Origin: Terriglobia bacterium
GTDB taxonomy: Bacteria; Acidobacteriota; Terriglobia; Terriglobales; Acidobacteriaceae
Assembly (NCBI GenBank): GCA_020072845.1
Contig: JAIQGF010000008.1
Span: forward strand, 186,001-250,000
Length of the DNA: 64,000 nucleotides
Direction of reading: 5' to 3'
Shown here: positions 18,305-27,023 of the stretch, piece by piece
How positions within the stretch are numbered: the stretch's first letter is position 1
How the letters are laid out: every line of letters starts with the position of its first letter
Notes under the pieces: model-generated
What the model saw: only the letters and a program-made list of their open reading frames with translations
Databases searched by the model: none
Told to the model about the DNA's origin: nothing
Program-made: the position numbers and the translations under genes

Positions 18305-18529
18305 TTAGATGCTGGTCCGCCTAGTCCGAGATTTCCTGGGCGGTGTCAGGCGAACCGGCGGCGCGCTCGGCTCGCTGCGCAGGATTTCCTCCTCGGCCTG
18401 AAGCCAGTCGTCAAGGGCGCGGCCGTGTTCTGCGCCGCGCTTTTCGAAAAGCAGGTAAGCGCGAAGACGGATCTTTTCTTCGACGGACTGTGCCTGAGCG
18501 GGATTGCTTGGAACGCGCGCGGCGCTCAT
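18305..18529 (-). CDS. Small DUF2934 protein
   Basis: A 74-residue protein whose middle (EEKIRLRAYLLFEKRGAEHG, then RALDDWLQAEEEI) is a DUF2934 motif, a short helical unit common in acidobacteria and proteobacteria with unknown function. The tail is rich in Pro and Arg (PPRKSRTRR). The start at 18529 is preceded by TGGAGG and leaves a typical protein; an upstream in-frame start would add 68 residues without family support. Confidence 0.75.
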   Translation of the reverse strand: MSAARVPSNPAQAQSVEEKIRLRAYLLFEKRGAEHGRALDDWLQAEEEILRSEPSAPPVRLTPPRKSRTRRTSI

Positions 18530-18848
18530 GAATGCCTCCAGAAGCAGCGATTCGTAGCTCGTGGTTAACGGGCGGTGCTGCGCAACCGCCGGTCGGTGGC
18601 AGCTCGTCAATTCCGATGATTTTCCAGAATACGGAAAACCGGGCCGGGAGTCGAGGCAGAAATTTCTATGAGCGCCATAAGAAATTCTGTTTTGAGAAGG
18701 GTTCCGCGATGGGCGCAATAACAGCGTCGACATAAAAGTCTGTGCACCCCAACGAGAAGCACCACATCAAATCGCTGATGCTTCAGAACGGGCCACCAGT
18801 CTATAATTCGGCCCAGCCAGGGGATGGCACTCCAGCTTTTTATTCAAC
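18530..18848. other. Intergenic region ahead of the kinase pair
   Basis: About 320 bases without a gene. It contains the inverted pair GGGCGGTGCTGCGCAACCGCC-like symmetry near 18569-18590, an AT-rich stretch near 18600-18735 and a candidate -10 at 18802. No open frame here has a start, Shine-Dalgarno and codon pattern that would support a gene. Confidence 0.6.
18802..18807 (+). promoter_or_regulatory. Candidate -10 for the first Ser/Thr kinase
   Basis: TATAAT lies 41 bases before the ATG at 18849. The expected -35 position has only a weak match (TGCTTC). Confidence 0.45.
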
Positions 18849-21398
18849 ATGACACTGCAAGCGGGGACGAAGCTCGGGCCCTATGAAATCCAGTCCGCGG
18901 TGGGCGCGGGCGGAATGGGCGAGGTGTATCGCGCGCGCGACACGCGGCTGGAGCGCACGGTGGCCGTCAAGGTCCTGCCGGAATCCTTTGCCGGCGATCC
19001 CGACCGTCTGCGGCGCTTCGAGCAGGAAGCGCGCGCGGTGGCGGCGCTGAATCATCCCAACATCATGGCGGTGTACGACATCGGCGAGCACGCGGGTTCG
19101 CCGTATATCGTCTGCGAATTGCTTGAGGGCGAGACGCTGCGAGAAAAGATGAAGCAAGGGGCGCTGGGGCAGCGGCGCGCGGTGGAGTACGCCTCGCAGA
19201 TTGCGGAAGGACTGGCGGCGGCGCACGACAAGGGCGTGGTGCATCGCGACCTGAAGCCGGAAAACGTGTTCGTCACCAACGACGGGCGGGTGAAGGTGCT
19301 GGACTTCGGGCTGGCGAAGCTGCAAGCCCACCCAACGAAAACCGCGTTGGGTGGGGCACCCGACGATGGGGCCACGATGGGAACGCGCACCACGCCAGGC
19401 ATGGTGCTGGGCACGGCGGGCTACATGTCGCCGGAGCAGGTGCGGGGCAAGGAAGTGGACGCGCGCACCGACATCTTCGCCTTCGGCGCCATTCTGTACG
19501 AGATGCTGAGCGGGCAGCGGGCGTTCAAGGGCGAGTCGTCGGTGGAGACGATGAACGCCATCCTCAAGGAGGAACCGCGGGAGCTGGAGACAGAAAAGCT
19601 GAAGGTGTCGCCGGGGCTGGAGCGCATCGTGCGGCGCTGCCTGGAGAAAGAACCGGCGCGGAGATTCCATTCGGCGCGCGACGTGGGATTTGCGCTGGAG
19701 GCGATCAGCGGCAGCAGCGCGACGGCGTCAATGGTGAAAGTCAAGCCGGCTGGCCGCGCGAGCACGCGTTGGATCGCCGGCGCCGTTCTCCTGCTGGTTG
19801 TCGGCAGCCTGGCCGGGGCGCTGGCGGCGCGCCGCAGCCTGTCTCCCACGTCGATTGCGACGCAACAACTGACGTTTCGCAGCGGCTACGTCCGCGCGGC
19901 GCGGTTTGCCCCCGACGGCCAAGCGGTGGTGTATGCCGCGAACTGGGATGGCGCACCGGCGCAGTTGTACTCCGGGCGCGCGGACACAAGCGAGTCGCAG
20001 CCGATCGAATCGGTGAAGGCCGACCTGCTTTCCGTTTCCCGCTCCGGCGAACTGGCCGTGGCGCTGGAGCGGCGCTTCCTGGAGCCTTGGGTACCGACGG
20101 GGACATTGGCGCGCAGCTCGCTGCTGGGCGGCGCACCAAAATCGATGCTGGAAGGCGTGACCGATGCCGACTGGGCGCCGGACGGTTCCGGGCTGGCGAT
20201 CGCGCGGAGCGTGGCGGGGCGGTTCCAACTGGAATACCCGGTTGGCAAACCGCTCTACACCACCGACGGCTACATCAGCCACTTGCGATTCTCGCCGCAA
20301 GGCGATCTCATCGCCTTCATGGACCACCCGGTATATGGCGACGATGCCGGCACCGTGGCGGTCGTGGACCTGCAAGGCAACAAGAAAGCGCTGACGCCCT
20401 CCTACGACACCGAACAAGGTCTCGCCTGGACGCCGGACGGCAAAGAGATCTGGTACACCGAAGGCATCCGGCTGCACGCGGTCACCAGGTCGGCCAAAGT
20501 GCGGACCGTGTGGAGCGCCCTGGAAATTATCGTGATGCAGGACATCTCGCGCGATGGGCGGGTGATGCTCACCACCGAAGACCGCGGCGGCGACATCATC
20601 GCGGGGACAATCGGCGGCGCGGAAAGCAGGAATCTGGTCACCTTCCATTGGGCGGCTGCGTATGGAATCTCGAATGACGGCCAGTTGGCTGCGATCGACG
20701 AGTTCGATGCCGGCAGCCGCTACGAAATGTTCGTGCGGCGGACCGACGGCTCCCCGGCGGTTCATCTGGGCCAGGGCGTGATGCTGGGAATGTCGCCCGA
20801 CGGCAAGACGGTGCTGGGCATGTGGAACCAGCGACTGCTGCTGGCGCCCACCGGCGTGGGTGAGATCCGCGAACTGCCCTCGTTCGGATTGGCGTATCAG
20901 TCAATGGCGGCATGGATGCCCGACGGCCAGCACGTCGCCCTAGTCGCCGCCGAACCGGGACGGCCGGCCCGCACCTTCACCTTGGCTACGTCCGGGCAGA
21001 CGCCGCCGCGTCCCATCACCCCGGAAGGAATGCTGGGACAGATGCTGTCACCGGACGGCGCCTCGGTGTTGGCGCGTGACGGTGAGGGCCGGTGGATGAT
21101 GTGCGCCCTCTCCGGGGGCGCGCCCCATCCCGTGGCCGGCATGCAAACCCAGGACACTCCGGTGCAATGGTCGGCGGATGGCCGTTTGCTGATCCGCTCG
21201 CGCGGCGAAGTTCCGCTGACCGTATACCAACTGGACCCGCGCAGCGGAAGCCGCCAACCCTGGCACCGTTTTGTTCCCGCGAACCCCGCGGGCGTTCTCA
21301 GTTTCCGGCGTGTGTACGTCACGCCCGACGGCAAGCATTACCTGTACGACACGCGGCGGGTGTTGTCGCGGCTGTTCGTCATGGCCGGACTGAAATAA
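18849..21398 (+). CDS. Membrane Ser/Thr protein kinase with WD40/TolB-like propeller
   Basis: An 849-residue Hanks-type kinase. The kinase domain (about 11-275) has [13 protein letters not shown], the ATP Lys41 (VAVKVL), HRDLKPENV with Asp134, DFGLAK with Asp152 and GYMSPEQV. A single membrane helix follows (about 308-330, WIAGAVLLLVVGSLAGAL). The rest (about 340-849) is a series of beta-propeller repeats with the TolB/WD40-like signatures SPDGK, APDGQ and TPDGK. It is a receptor-type kinase: cytoplasmic kinase, outside propeller. The activation segment is extended by a palindromic DNA element at 19326-19357, coding QAHPTKTALGGAP. It is followed by a paralogue 99 bases downstream. Confidence 0.95.
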   Translation: MTLQAGTKLGPYEIQSAVGAGGMGEVYRARDTRLERTVAVKVLPESFAGDPDRLRRFEQEARAVAALNHPNIMAVYDIGEHAGSPYIVCELLEGETLREKMKQGALGQRRAVEYASQIAEGLAAAHDKGVVHRDLKPENVFVTNDGRVKVLDFGLAKLQAHPTKTALGGAPDDGATMGTRTTPGMVLGTAGYMSPEQVRGKEVDARTDIFAFGAILYEMLSGQRAFKGESSVETMNAILKEEPRELETEKLKVSPGLERIVRRCLEKEPARRFHSARDVGFALEAISGSSATASMVKVKPAGRASTRWIAGAVLLLVVGSLAGALAARRSLSPTSIATQQLTFRSGYVRAARFAPDGQAVVYAANWDGAPAQLYSGRADTSESQPIESVKADLLSVSRSGELAVALERRFLEPWVPTGTLARSSLLGGAPKSMLEGVTDADWAPDGSGLAIARSVAGRFQLEYPVGKPLYTTDGYISHLRFSPQGDLIAFMDHPVYGDDAGTVAVVDLQGNKKALTPSYDTEQGLAWTPDGKEIWYTEGIRLHAVTRSAKVRTVWSALEIIVMQDISRDGRVMLTTEDRGGDIIAGTIGGAESRNLVTFHWAAAYGISNDGQLAAIDEFDAGSRYEMFVRRTDGSPAVHLGQGVMLGMSPDGKTVLGMWNQRLLLAPTGVGEIRELPSFGLAYQSMAAWMPDGQHVALVAAEPGRPARTFTLATSGQTPPRPITPEGMLGQMLSPDGASVLARDGEGRWMMCALSGGAPHPVAGMQTQDTPVQWSADGRLLIRSRGEVPLTVYQLDPRSGSRQPWHRFVPANPAGVLSFRRVYVTPDGKHYLYDTRRVLSRLFVMAGLK
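19326..19357 (+). repeat. Palindromic element translated inside the kinase activation segment
   Basis: GCCCACCCAACG (19326-19337) and CGTTGGGTGGGGC (19345-19357) form a 12-bp stem with one bulged base and the loop AAAACCG. Its layout (GCCCCACCC-like ends, AAAACC loop) matches the intergenic hairpin at 61638-61681. It lies between the DFG codons and GYMSPEQ, without disturbing the frame. Confidence 0.7.
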
Positions 21399-21404
21399 GA
21401 GAAG

Positions 21405-21472
21405 TAGTTTCAGTTTCAGTTTCAGCGGCTCTCGGTTGTCGGTTCTCGGTTTTCGGTTCTGAGCTGTCAGTA
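21405..21472. repeat. Word arrays between the kinase genes (TTTCAG, CGGTTnTC)
   Basis: AGTTTCAGTTTCAGTTTCAG is followed by GCTCTCGGTTGTCGGTTCTC and further CGGTT words. Both word types recur elsewhere: TTTCAG at 30494 and 38180, CGGTTnT at 2440, 9519, 24400 and 56845. Confidence 0.75.
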
Positions 21473-21497
21473 GTTGTTGTTGAACGCGGGTGAAAAG

Positions 21498-24239
21498 ATG
21501 TCTCTGGTAGCGGGAACCAAACTCGGGCCGTATGAGATCCAGTCGGCGGCGGGCGCGGGCGGGATGGGCGAGGTGTACCGCGCGCGCGACACGCGGCTGG
21601 AACGCACGGTCGCGATCAAGGTCCTGCCGTCGCACTTGTCTTCCAACAACGATTTGAAGCAGCGCTTCGAGCGCGAGGCGCGGGCGATCAGTTCCCTGTC
21701 GCATCCCCACATCTGCACGCTGCACGATGTCGGCTCGCAAGACGGCATTGATTTCCTGGTGATGGAGTACCTGGAAGGCGAGACGCTGGCGGGCCGGTTG
21801 GCGAAGGGGCCGCTGGCGATCGAACAGGTGCTGAAAATCGGAAGCGAAGTCGCCGAAGCGCTGGACAAGGCGCATCGGCAAGGCATCGTGCACCGCGATC
21901 TGAAGCCGGCGAACATCATGCTGACCAAGGCGGGCGCCAAGCTGATGGACTTCGGGCTGGCAAAGCCGGCGGCAGTCGCGATCGGGGTGGCGGCGGGACA
22001 ACTCTTGCCTAGCAAAGCCGGGCACGCCGGGACGCCTCTGACTCCGTCGAGTCCGACGACGCCGCTGATCTCGCTGACCGGACCGGCGTCGCCGCTGACG
22101 CAGAAGGGGACGATCGTCGGGACGTTTCAGTACATGGCGCCGGAAGTCTTGCAAGGCGTGGAAGCCGACGCGCGCAGCGATATCTTCAGCCTGGGATGCG
22201 TGCTGTACGAGATGGCGACGGGCAAGCGGGCGTTTGAAGGCAAGAGCCAGCTCTCGGTGCTGGCCGCGATATTGGAAAAAGAGCCGGAGCCGATCTCTCA
22301 ACTGCAACCGCTGACGCCGCCGGCGCTGGAGATGGTGGTCAAATGCTGCCTGGCGAAGGATCCGGACGAGCGCTTGCAGACGGCACATGATTTAAAGCTG
22401 CAATTGAACTGGACATCGCAGACGGCGGCGGCCGCGGTCGCCAAGCAGCCGAAAGCGCAGGCAAAACGGCGCGAGTGGCTGGCGTGGGCGGTGGCGGCAG
22501 TCGCGGTACTGCTGGCGATCGCAGCCGGCATGCAGTTCTGGGCACGTCCCGCGCCGCGGCCGCTGCACGCGATCATTCTGCCTCCAGAGAAGACGGCCTT
22601 CGATGCGTTGGGCGATTTTGGCGGGCCGGCGGTGGTCTCGCCGGATGGAGAAAAGATCGCCTTCGCAGCGAAGGGGACGGACAGTTCCAAGGCGCTGTGG
22701 GTGCGGTCCTTGAGCAGCCCGACGGCGCAACGACTGGACGGAACCGAGGGAGGGTATTTTCCCTTCTGGTCGGCCGACAGCCGGTATCTGGGCTTCTTTG
22801 CCAATGGAAAATTGAACAAGATCCCTGCCAACGGAGGCGCGGTGGCCCCGCTGGCGGATGCCCCCAACGCGCGCGGCGGGACGTGGAGCCAGGACAACGT
22901 GATCGTGTACGCGCCGGATTTCAACGTCAGCCTGATGCGGATCAGCGCGCAGGGCGGCACGGCGCAATCGGTAACCAAGCTGGACCTGGGCAAGCATACG
23001 ACGCATCGCTGGCCATGCTTCCTGCCGGACGGCAAGCATTTCCTGTACCTGGCGACGAATCACAGCGGAGGGATGCGGGACCAGAACGGCATCTACTTCG
23101 CATCTCTGGACGGCAAGGAAAACAAGCTGTTGATCGCGAGCGATGCCGGAGGTCAGTATTCCTCCGGCTACATACTGTTCCACGCGCAGACGTCGGTTAT
23201 GGCGCAGCGCTTCGATCCGCAAAGCGGGACGCTAAAAGGGGACGCATTCCCGGTGGTGGATCGGGTGCAATACGACGGCACGGTGTGGCGAACGCTGTTC
23301 TCCGTGTCGGCCAACGGCGTGCTGACCTACCAGAGCGGGACGGCCGATGCCGGGACGCAATTGGTGTGGTTCGACCGAACGGGCAAACGGATCGGACAGG
23401 TGGGCGACCGGGGTCAGTACATGGACGCGCGCATTTCGCCGGACGGAACGAAGATCGCGGTAGGCTACGGCTCGCCTTCGGAAGACATCTGGATTTTCGA
23501 CACGGCACGAAATATCAAGACGCGGCTGACGTTTGATCCGCCAACCAAGTTCCAGCCGGCGTGGTCGCCGGACGGGCAGACGATCGCGTACGCGGCGCAA
23601 GGGACCCAGGGCGCGGCGGGCGACAGCACGCTCTACCTGATGCCGGCCAACGGTGGCGGTAAGCCTCGCCTGTTGGTGCAGGAAAAGGGCGTCACCCCTG
23701 CCTTTCCCTCCTGGACGCCGGATGGACAGAACCTGCTGTACACCTCGCAACTGGGACCGACCGGCAACTCGATCTACACGGTTCCGGCGGATGGCCACGC
23801 GAAACCGGCGTTGCTGATTTCGCCGGCGAGTCCGCAGGCCAATGTCAGCCACTTCCGCATCTCGCCCGACGGGCGGTGGATTGCGTATGTCTCCACCGAA
23901 TCGGGGCAGACGCAGGTATACGTGACGGCCGCATCCGGACAAGGAGGCAAGTGGCAGGTTTCGACCAATGCGGGCGATTACCCGGCGTGGCGCGGCGATG
24001 GCAAGGAGTTGTTCTATTTTGACGCCGCCGACACGCTGTACTCGGCAGAGGTCTCAGACAAAGGCGGGAACTTTGAGGTTGGGCAAGTGCGCGAATTGTT
24101 TCACCAGGACTCCTCCGCGAATGGCGTGGCTTATGATGCCAGCCGCGATGGAAAGAAGTTCCTGTTCAACGTGGGAACACAGGACGCGTCGGCGACACTG
24201 AACCTGGTGGTGAATTGGACAGCGGAACTGAAGAAGTAG
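21498..24239 (+). CDS. Membrane Ser/Thr protein kinase with propeller repeats (paralogue)
   Basis: The 913-residue protein has the same architecture as its upstream neighbour. It has [16 protein letters not shown] Lys in [34 protein letters not shown], a membrane helix at about 327-348 ([19 protein letters not shown]) and a C-terminal propeller of TolB/WD40-like units ([27 protein letters not shown]). The first 45 residues of the two kinases are nearly identical, so they arose by duplication. The activation segment is again long, with a Thr/Ser/Pro-rich insert ([20 protein letters not shown]) that could take autophosphorylation. ATG at 21498 is chosen because the alignment with the paralogue begins there. 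Confidence 0.94.
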   Translation: MSLVAGTKLGPYEIQSAAGAGGMGEVYRARDTRLERTVAIKVLPSHLSSNNDLKQRFEREARAISSLSHPHICTLHDVGSQDGIDFLVMEYLEGETLAGRLAKGPLAIEQVLKIGSEVAEALDKAHRQGIVHRDLKPANIMLTKAGAKLMDFGLAKPAAVAIGVAAGQLLPSKAGHAGTPLTPSSPTTPLISLTGPASPLTQKGTIVGTFQYMAPEVLQGVEADARSDIFSLGCVLYEMATGKRAFEGKSQLSVLAAILEKEPEPISQLQPLTPPALEMVVKCCLAKDPDERLQTAHDLKLQLNWTSQTAAAAVAKQPKAQAKRREWLAWAVAAVAVLLAIAAGMQFWARPAPRPLHAIILPPEKTAFDALGDFGGPAVVSPDGEKIAFAAKGTDSSKALWVRSLSSPTAQRLDGTEGGYFPFWSADSRYLGFFANGKLNKIPANGGAVAPLADAPNARGGTWSQDNVIVYAPDFNVSLMRISAQGGTAQSVTKLDLGKHTTHRWPCFLPDGKHFLYLATNHSGGMRDQNGIYFASLDGKENKLLIASDAGGQYSSGYILFHAQTSVMAQRFDPQSGTLKGDAFPVVDRVQYDGTVWRTLFSVSANGVLTYQSGTADAGTQLVWFDRTGKRIGQVGDRGQYMDARISPDGTKIAVGYGSPSEDIWIFDTARNIKTRLTFDPPTKFQPAWSPDGQTIAYAAQGTQGAAGDSTLYLMPANGGGKPRLLVQEKGVTPAFPSWTPDGQNLLYTSQLGPTGNSIYTVPADGHAKPALLISPASPQANVSHFRISPDGRWIAYVSTESGQTQVYVTAASGQGGKWQVSTNAGDYPAWRGDGKELFYFDAADTLYSAEVSDKGGNFEVGQVRELFHQDSSANGVAYDASRDGKKFLFNVGTQDASATLNLVVNWTAELKK

Positions 24240-24432
24240 TTTCTAGTTTCTGGTTTCTAGTTGCAGGCGGAAGCGGCGCGGATGAGGGCGCCGCATTTGC
24301 TTTTTGGGAGCAACTGCATTGCCGATTGTCGATTGTTGATTGCCGATTTCTGATTGACATAAATGCGTGATCCGAGCACGAGGATTTTCCAACTGCGACC
24401 GAGAACCGAGAACCGATCACCGAGAACCGAAT
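24240..24432. repeat. Word arrays between kinase and Ig-like gene
   Basis: Three runs occupy most of this gap: TTTCTAGTTTCTGGTTTCTA (about 24240-24262), GATTGTCGATTGTTGATTGC and on (24320-24356), and ACCGAGAACCGAGAACCGAT and on (24401-24432). No gene is visible. Confidence 0.75.
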
Positions 24433-24436
24433 ACAA

Positions 24437-25375
24437 CTACGGCACCGTGAGCGGGTCGGTTTGCAGGCGGGTGCGATAGATTTTGCCGGCCTCGGAATCT
24501 TCGGCGACGGCGTCGGCGTGGACGACGTAGGTGTCGCGCGGCAGCGTGGAGCCGAAGGAAATGCGCTGCGAACCGGCGCCGACGGAGAAGTGCTGGTACC
24601 CGAGCGTGAATGCCTTGTCTATGGTGTTCACCGCGACCACGATGACGGTGAGGTCGAATGGGCCGCCACTGCCGTTGGTGACCTGCAGTTCACCGGCGAT
24701 GGCGCCGCCCGCGGTTACCTGCGGCGGTTGTGTCCAGGTGACGGTCAGGGCCGGGGGCACGGTGAGCACGTAAGCGCGTGTCTTGGCGACGGGTGTGGGC
24801 GATGAATCCGTGGCTTCGAGCGTGAAGTGAAATTGTCCGGGTGCAGTGGGCGTGCCGGCGAGGACGCCGGAGGGATCAAGCGCGATGCCGGGTGGCAACG
24901 AACCACGGACGCTGCGAAAGCGCCACGGCGGCGTTCCCTGCTGCGGAGTCGCGAGCTGGTAATAGTAGGCCTGGCCCAGAAATCCGTTGGGGAGAACCGC
25001 GGCGGGCGCCGCAGTGCGGGTCTGGGCGACCGCGGGCGGGGACACGGTGAGGACGTAATTACGTGTCTTGGCGATGGGTGTGGGCGAGGAATCCCTGGCT
25101 TCGAGGGTGAAGTGAAACTGGCCGGGCGCAGTGGGTGCGCCGACCAGAATGCCGGCGGGATCAAGCGCGATGCCGGGTGGCAACGAACCGCGGACCCTGC
25201 GAAAGCGCCACGGCGGTGTTCCCTGCTGCGGAGTCGCCAGATGGTAATAGTAGGCCTGGCCGAGAGATCCGTTGGGGAGAACCGCGGCGGGCGACGCAGT
25301 GCGCGTCTGGGCGAACGCGGCCGGGGTCCCAACACCGAGGACGCCGAGAAGCGCGATTGCGCAAATAACGCGCAT
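24437..25375 (-). CDS. Secreted protein with duplicated Ig-like (He_PIG-type) domains
   Basis: The 312-residue protein has a signal peptide (MRVICAIALLGVLGVGTPAAFA). Two nearly identical putative Ig domains follow at residues 23-111 and 118-206, each with LGQAYYY.LATPQQGTPPWR, GSLPPGIALDP.G.L.G.PTAPG and a closing YVLTV strand. This is the cadherin-like/putative Ig pattern found in surface proteins. The last 105 residues form a different beta-rich domain (VTWTQPPQVTAGGAIAGELQ onward). It probably has a binding or structural role outside the cell. There is no cell-wall or membrane anchor, and the ligand is unknown. Confidence 0.82.
   Translation of the reverse strand: MRVICAIALLGVLGVGTPAAFAQTRTASPAAVLPNGSLGQAYYYHLATPQQGTPPWRFRRVRGSLPPGIALDPAGILVGAPTAPGQFHFTLEARDSSPTPIAKTRNYVLTVSPPAVAQTRTAAPAAVLPNGFLGQAYYYQLATPQQGTPPWRFRSVRGSLPPGIALDPSGVLAGTPTAPGQFHFTLEATDSSPTPVAKTRAYVLTVPPALTVTWTQPPQVTAGGAIAGELQVTNGSGGPFDLTVIVVAVNTIDKAFTLGYQHFSVGAGSQRISFGSTLPRDTYVVHADAVAEDSEAGKIYRTRLQTDPLTVP
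24758..25024 (-). repeat. Second copy of the 95-codon repeat in the Ig-like gene
   Basis: This segment is a near copy of 25043-25309, with a period of 285 bases. The DNA identity remains very high, including at third codon positions, so the duplication is recent or kept alike by recombination. Confidence 0.85.
25043..25309 (-). repeat. First copy of the 95-codon repeat in the Ig-like gene
   Basis: Codes residues 23-111; compare 24758-25024. The few differences include S/F after LPN(G), H/Q in the AYYYxLA strand and I/V in the SSPTPxAKT turn. Confidence 0.85.
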
Positions 25376-25585
25376 AGTGTGAAAGATTAGATTGCCGGTC
25401 GCCGATTGTCGATTGCCGATTTGTCAGGGCGGACCAGGGCGCTCGCGGCGGCGCAGATTTGGGTCAGATCTAGGGCAGTCCCGACGACCACCCCAGCAGG
25501 CGAAACCCGCGCCTGCCGGAGACCCCGGTCGAGGCGCCGGGACCTACCGGAATCGCAAGTGCGGCGGGCGGGCGGGTTTGGCTGG

Positions 25586-25591
25586 TACAAT
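25586..25591 (+). promoter_or_regulatory. Extended -10 ahead of the small secreted protein
   Basis: TGGTACAAT has the TGn extension plus a TACAAT hexamer, 77 bases before the ATG at 25668. It sits in a small palindrome, GTACAATTCTCGTAC. Confidence 0.45.
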
Positions 25592-25667
25592 TCTCGTACC
25601 TTGTAACTCTGTGGGGTTCCGCTAATCGAATATTGGGACTCGCGGCAAGACCGTGAGGAGGAGACGC

Positions 25668-26015
25668 ATGAAAAAGCTACTGCCGATTCTGGCTTGTGTG
25701 GCGTTGTTGAGCGCGATGGCGTTCGCCAGCAGCGCGAGCATGACCGGGTACATTGTGGACGAGAAGTGCGGCGCCAAGGGTGCACATGCGGGCGCGGAGG
25801 GTTGCGCCAAGAAGTGCGCCGAGGCTGGCGAGAAGATGGTCTTCGTCAGCGACCAGGACAAGAACGTGCTGAAGCTGGACAATCCGGACGCCACCAAAGG
25901 CCATGAGGGACATCACGTCAACGTGACCGGATCGGTGAAGGATGGCGTGCTGCACATTGACAAGCTGGCGATGGCAGCGGACCAGCCGGCGCCGGGTGGA
26001 GAGCATCAACACTGA
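25668..26015 (+). CDS. Small secreted protein with conserved Cys pair (DUF5818-like)
   Basis: A 115-residue protein with a signal peptide (MKKLLPILACVALLSAMAFAS). The mature part reads MTGYIVDEKCG, then CAKKCAEAGEKMVFVSDQDK, and VNVTGSVKDGVLHIDKLAM, then a His-rich end (GGEHQH). The pattern of a Cys-containing opening and a small beta-barrel with a VTG strand recurs in secreted acidobacterial proteins. DUF5818 is my best guess for the family. The His/Cys content could bind metal. GGAGGAG lies ahead of the chosen ATG. A strong terminator follows, so it is transcribed alone. Confidence 0.72.
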   Translation: MKKLLPILACVALLSAMAFASSASMTGYIVDEKCGAKGAHAGAEGCAKKCAEAGEKMVFVSDQDKNVLKLDNPDATKGHEGHHVNVTGSVKDGVLHIDKLAMAADQPAPGGEHQH

Positions 26016-26051
26016 AGAACAGTTGTCAGTTGCTAGAAGCCAGTTGTTAGC

Positions 26052-26082
26052 AAAAGCCCGGACTAGAGCCGGGCTTTTTTAT
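26052..26082 (+). terminator. Rho-independent terminator
   Basis: AAAAGCCCGG and CCGGGCTTTTTT form a 6-bp GC stem (GCCCGG, loop ACTAGAG, CCGGGC) extended by A-T pairs and followed by the U-tract. It ends the small secreted protein gene. Confidence 0.9.
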
Positions 26083-26111
26083 TGCATTTCAACTTCGAGA
26101 CGCGGTGCTGG

Positions 26112-26137
26112 TCGCGGGCGAGGGCGCCCGCGCCACA
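26112..26137. repeat. GCGGGCG-AGGG-CGCCCGC element (copy C1)
   Basis: The 26 bases TCGCGGGCGAGGGCGCCCGC plus GCCACA are identical to 32030-32055, which lies inside the phosphohexomutase gene. Stem GCGGGCG/CGCCCGC, loop AGGG. It lies just before the thiG stop. Confidence 0.88.
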
Positions 26138-26145
26138 ATCACCGA

Positions 26146-26913
26146 TTAGCGCACAACGCCCTCGACCGGGGAGCTGGCGGTGGCGTAGAGCTTTTTCGCC
26201 ATGCGGCCGGCGAGGTAAGCGGTGCGGCCGGCGATGATTGCGTGCCTCATCGCTTCGGCCATCAGCACGGGGTCCTGGGCGGCGGCGATGCCGGTGTTCA
26301 TGAGCACGCCGTCGGCGCCAAGTTCCAGAGCGATGGTGGCGTCGGAGGCGGTGCCCACGCCGGCGTCCACGATCAGCGGAGCGTTCAGCATCTCGCGCAG
26401 GATGCGAATGTTGGCCTGGTTCTGGATGCCCATGCCGCTGCCGATGGGCGCGCCCAGGGGCATGATGGCGGCCGCACCGGCGTCGAGCAGGCGCTTGGCA
26501 ACCACAATGTCGTCAGAGGTATACGGCAAAACAGTAAAGCCTTCCTTGACCAGCACGCGGGTCGCTTCGATGGTCGCCTGCACGTCGGGATAGAGCGTGG
26601 CTTGGTCGCCGATGACTTCGATTTTCACCCAGTCGGAGAGGCCGACTTCGCGGCCGAGGCGGGCGGTGCGGATGGCATCGTCGGCGGTGTAGCAGCCGGC
26701 GGTGTTAGGCAGCAGAAAATATTTCTTGGGATCAATGAAGTCGAGCAGCGATTCCTTGCTGCGGTCCAGGTTGACGCGGCGCACGGCGACGGTGACCATC
26801 TCGGCGCCGCTGGCTTCGATGGCGCGCGCCGTCTCCTGGCCCGACTTGTACTTGCCAGTGCCCACGATCAGGCGGGAGCGGAAAGTGCGGCCTGCTATGA
26901 CAAATGAGTCCAT
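26146..26913 (-). CDS. thiG: Thiazole synthase
   Basis: A full-length 255-residue ThiG, which builds the thiazole phosphate of thiamin from deoxyxylulose phosphate, glycine-derived imine and ThiS thiocarboxylate. Seen are the start [20 protein letters not shown], the Schiff-base Lys in [27 protein letters not shown] and the phosphate-binding [11 protein letters not shown] and [11 protein letters not shown]. No thiS, thiH or thiO is adjacent and there is no TPP riboswitch upstream. An extended -10 lies so close to the ATG that the mRNA would have no leader. The first 37 codons and the promoter are duplicated at 27603-27737. Confidence 0.97.
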   Translation of the reverse strand: MDSFVIAGRTFRSRLIVGTGKYKSGQETARAIEASGAEMVTVAVRRVNLDRSKESLLDFIDPKKYFLLPNTAGCYTADDAIRTARLGREVGLSDWVKIEVIGDQATLYPDVQATIEATRVLVKEGFTVLPYTSDDIVVAKRLLDAGAAAIMPLGAPIGSGMGIQNQANIRILREMLNAPLIVDAGVGTASDATIALELGADGVLMNTGIAAAQDPVLMAEAMRHAIIAGRTAYLAGRMAKKLYATASSPVEGVVR

Positions 26914-26936
26914 ACCGATATTGTAGCAATCCGGAG
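26803..26936 (-). repeat. thiG 5' end and promoter, original copy
   Basis: Roughly 90% identical to 27603-27737 in the same orientation. It covers the first 37 codons of thiG, its ATG and about 23 bases upstream including the -10 element. Identity stops abruptly on both sides. Confidence 0.9.
26920..26925 (-). promoter_or_regulatory. Extended -10 element of thiG, leaderless start
   Basis: On the minus strand TTGCTACAAT carries the TGn extension and the hexamer TACAAT, followed by only six bases before ATG. A start seven bases after the hexamer would be the A of ATG. The duplicate copy keeps this element (TACAAT at 27721-27726, seven bases from its ATG). Confidence 0.55.
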
Positions 26937-27023
26937 TGGCGAGGGGTCGGTTATCGCTTGTCGGTTAGCCAAGCTTTGCCGACAAGCGGTTCGGTTTCCG
27001 GTTTGCTCCGGTTTGCGCCTTAC

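Noticed and set aside
26914..27023. TPP riboswitch ahead of thiG
   Set aside because: The promoter lies six bases from the ATG and the upstream bases have no conserved TPP-box words.
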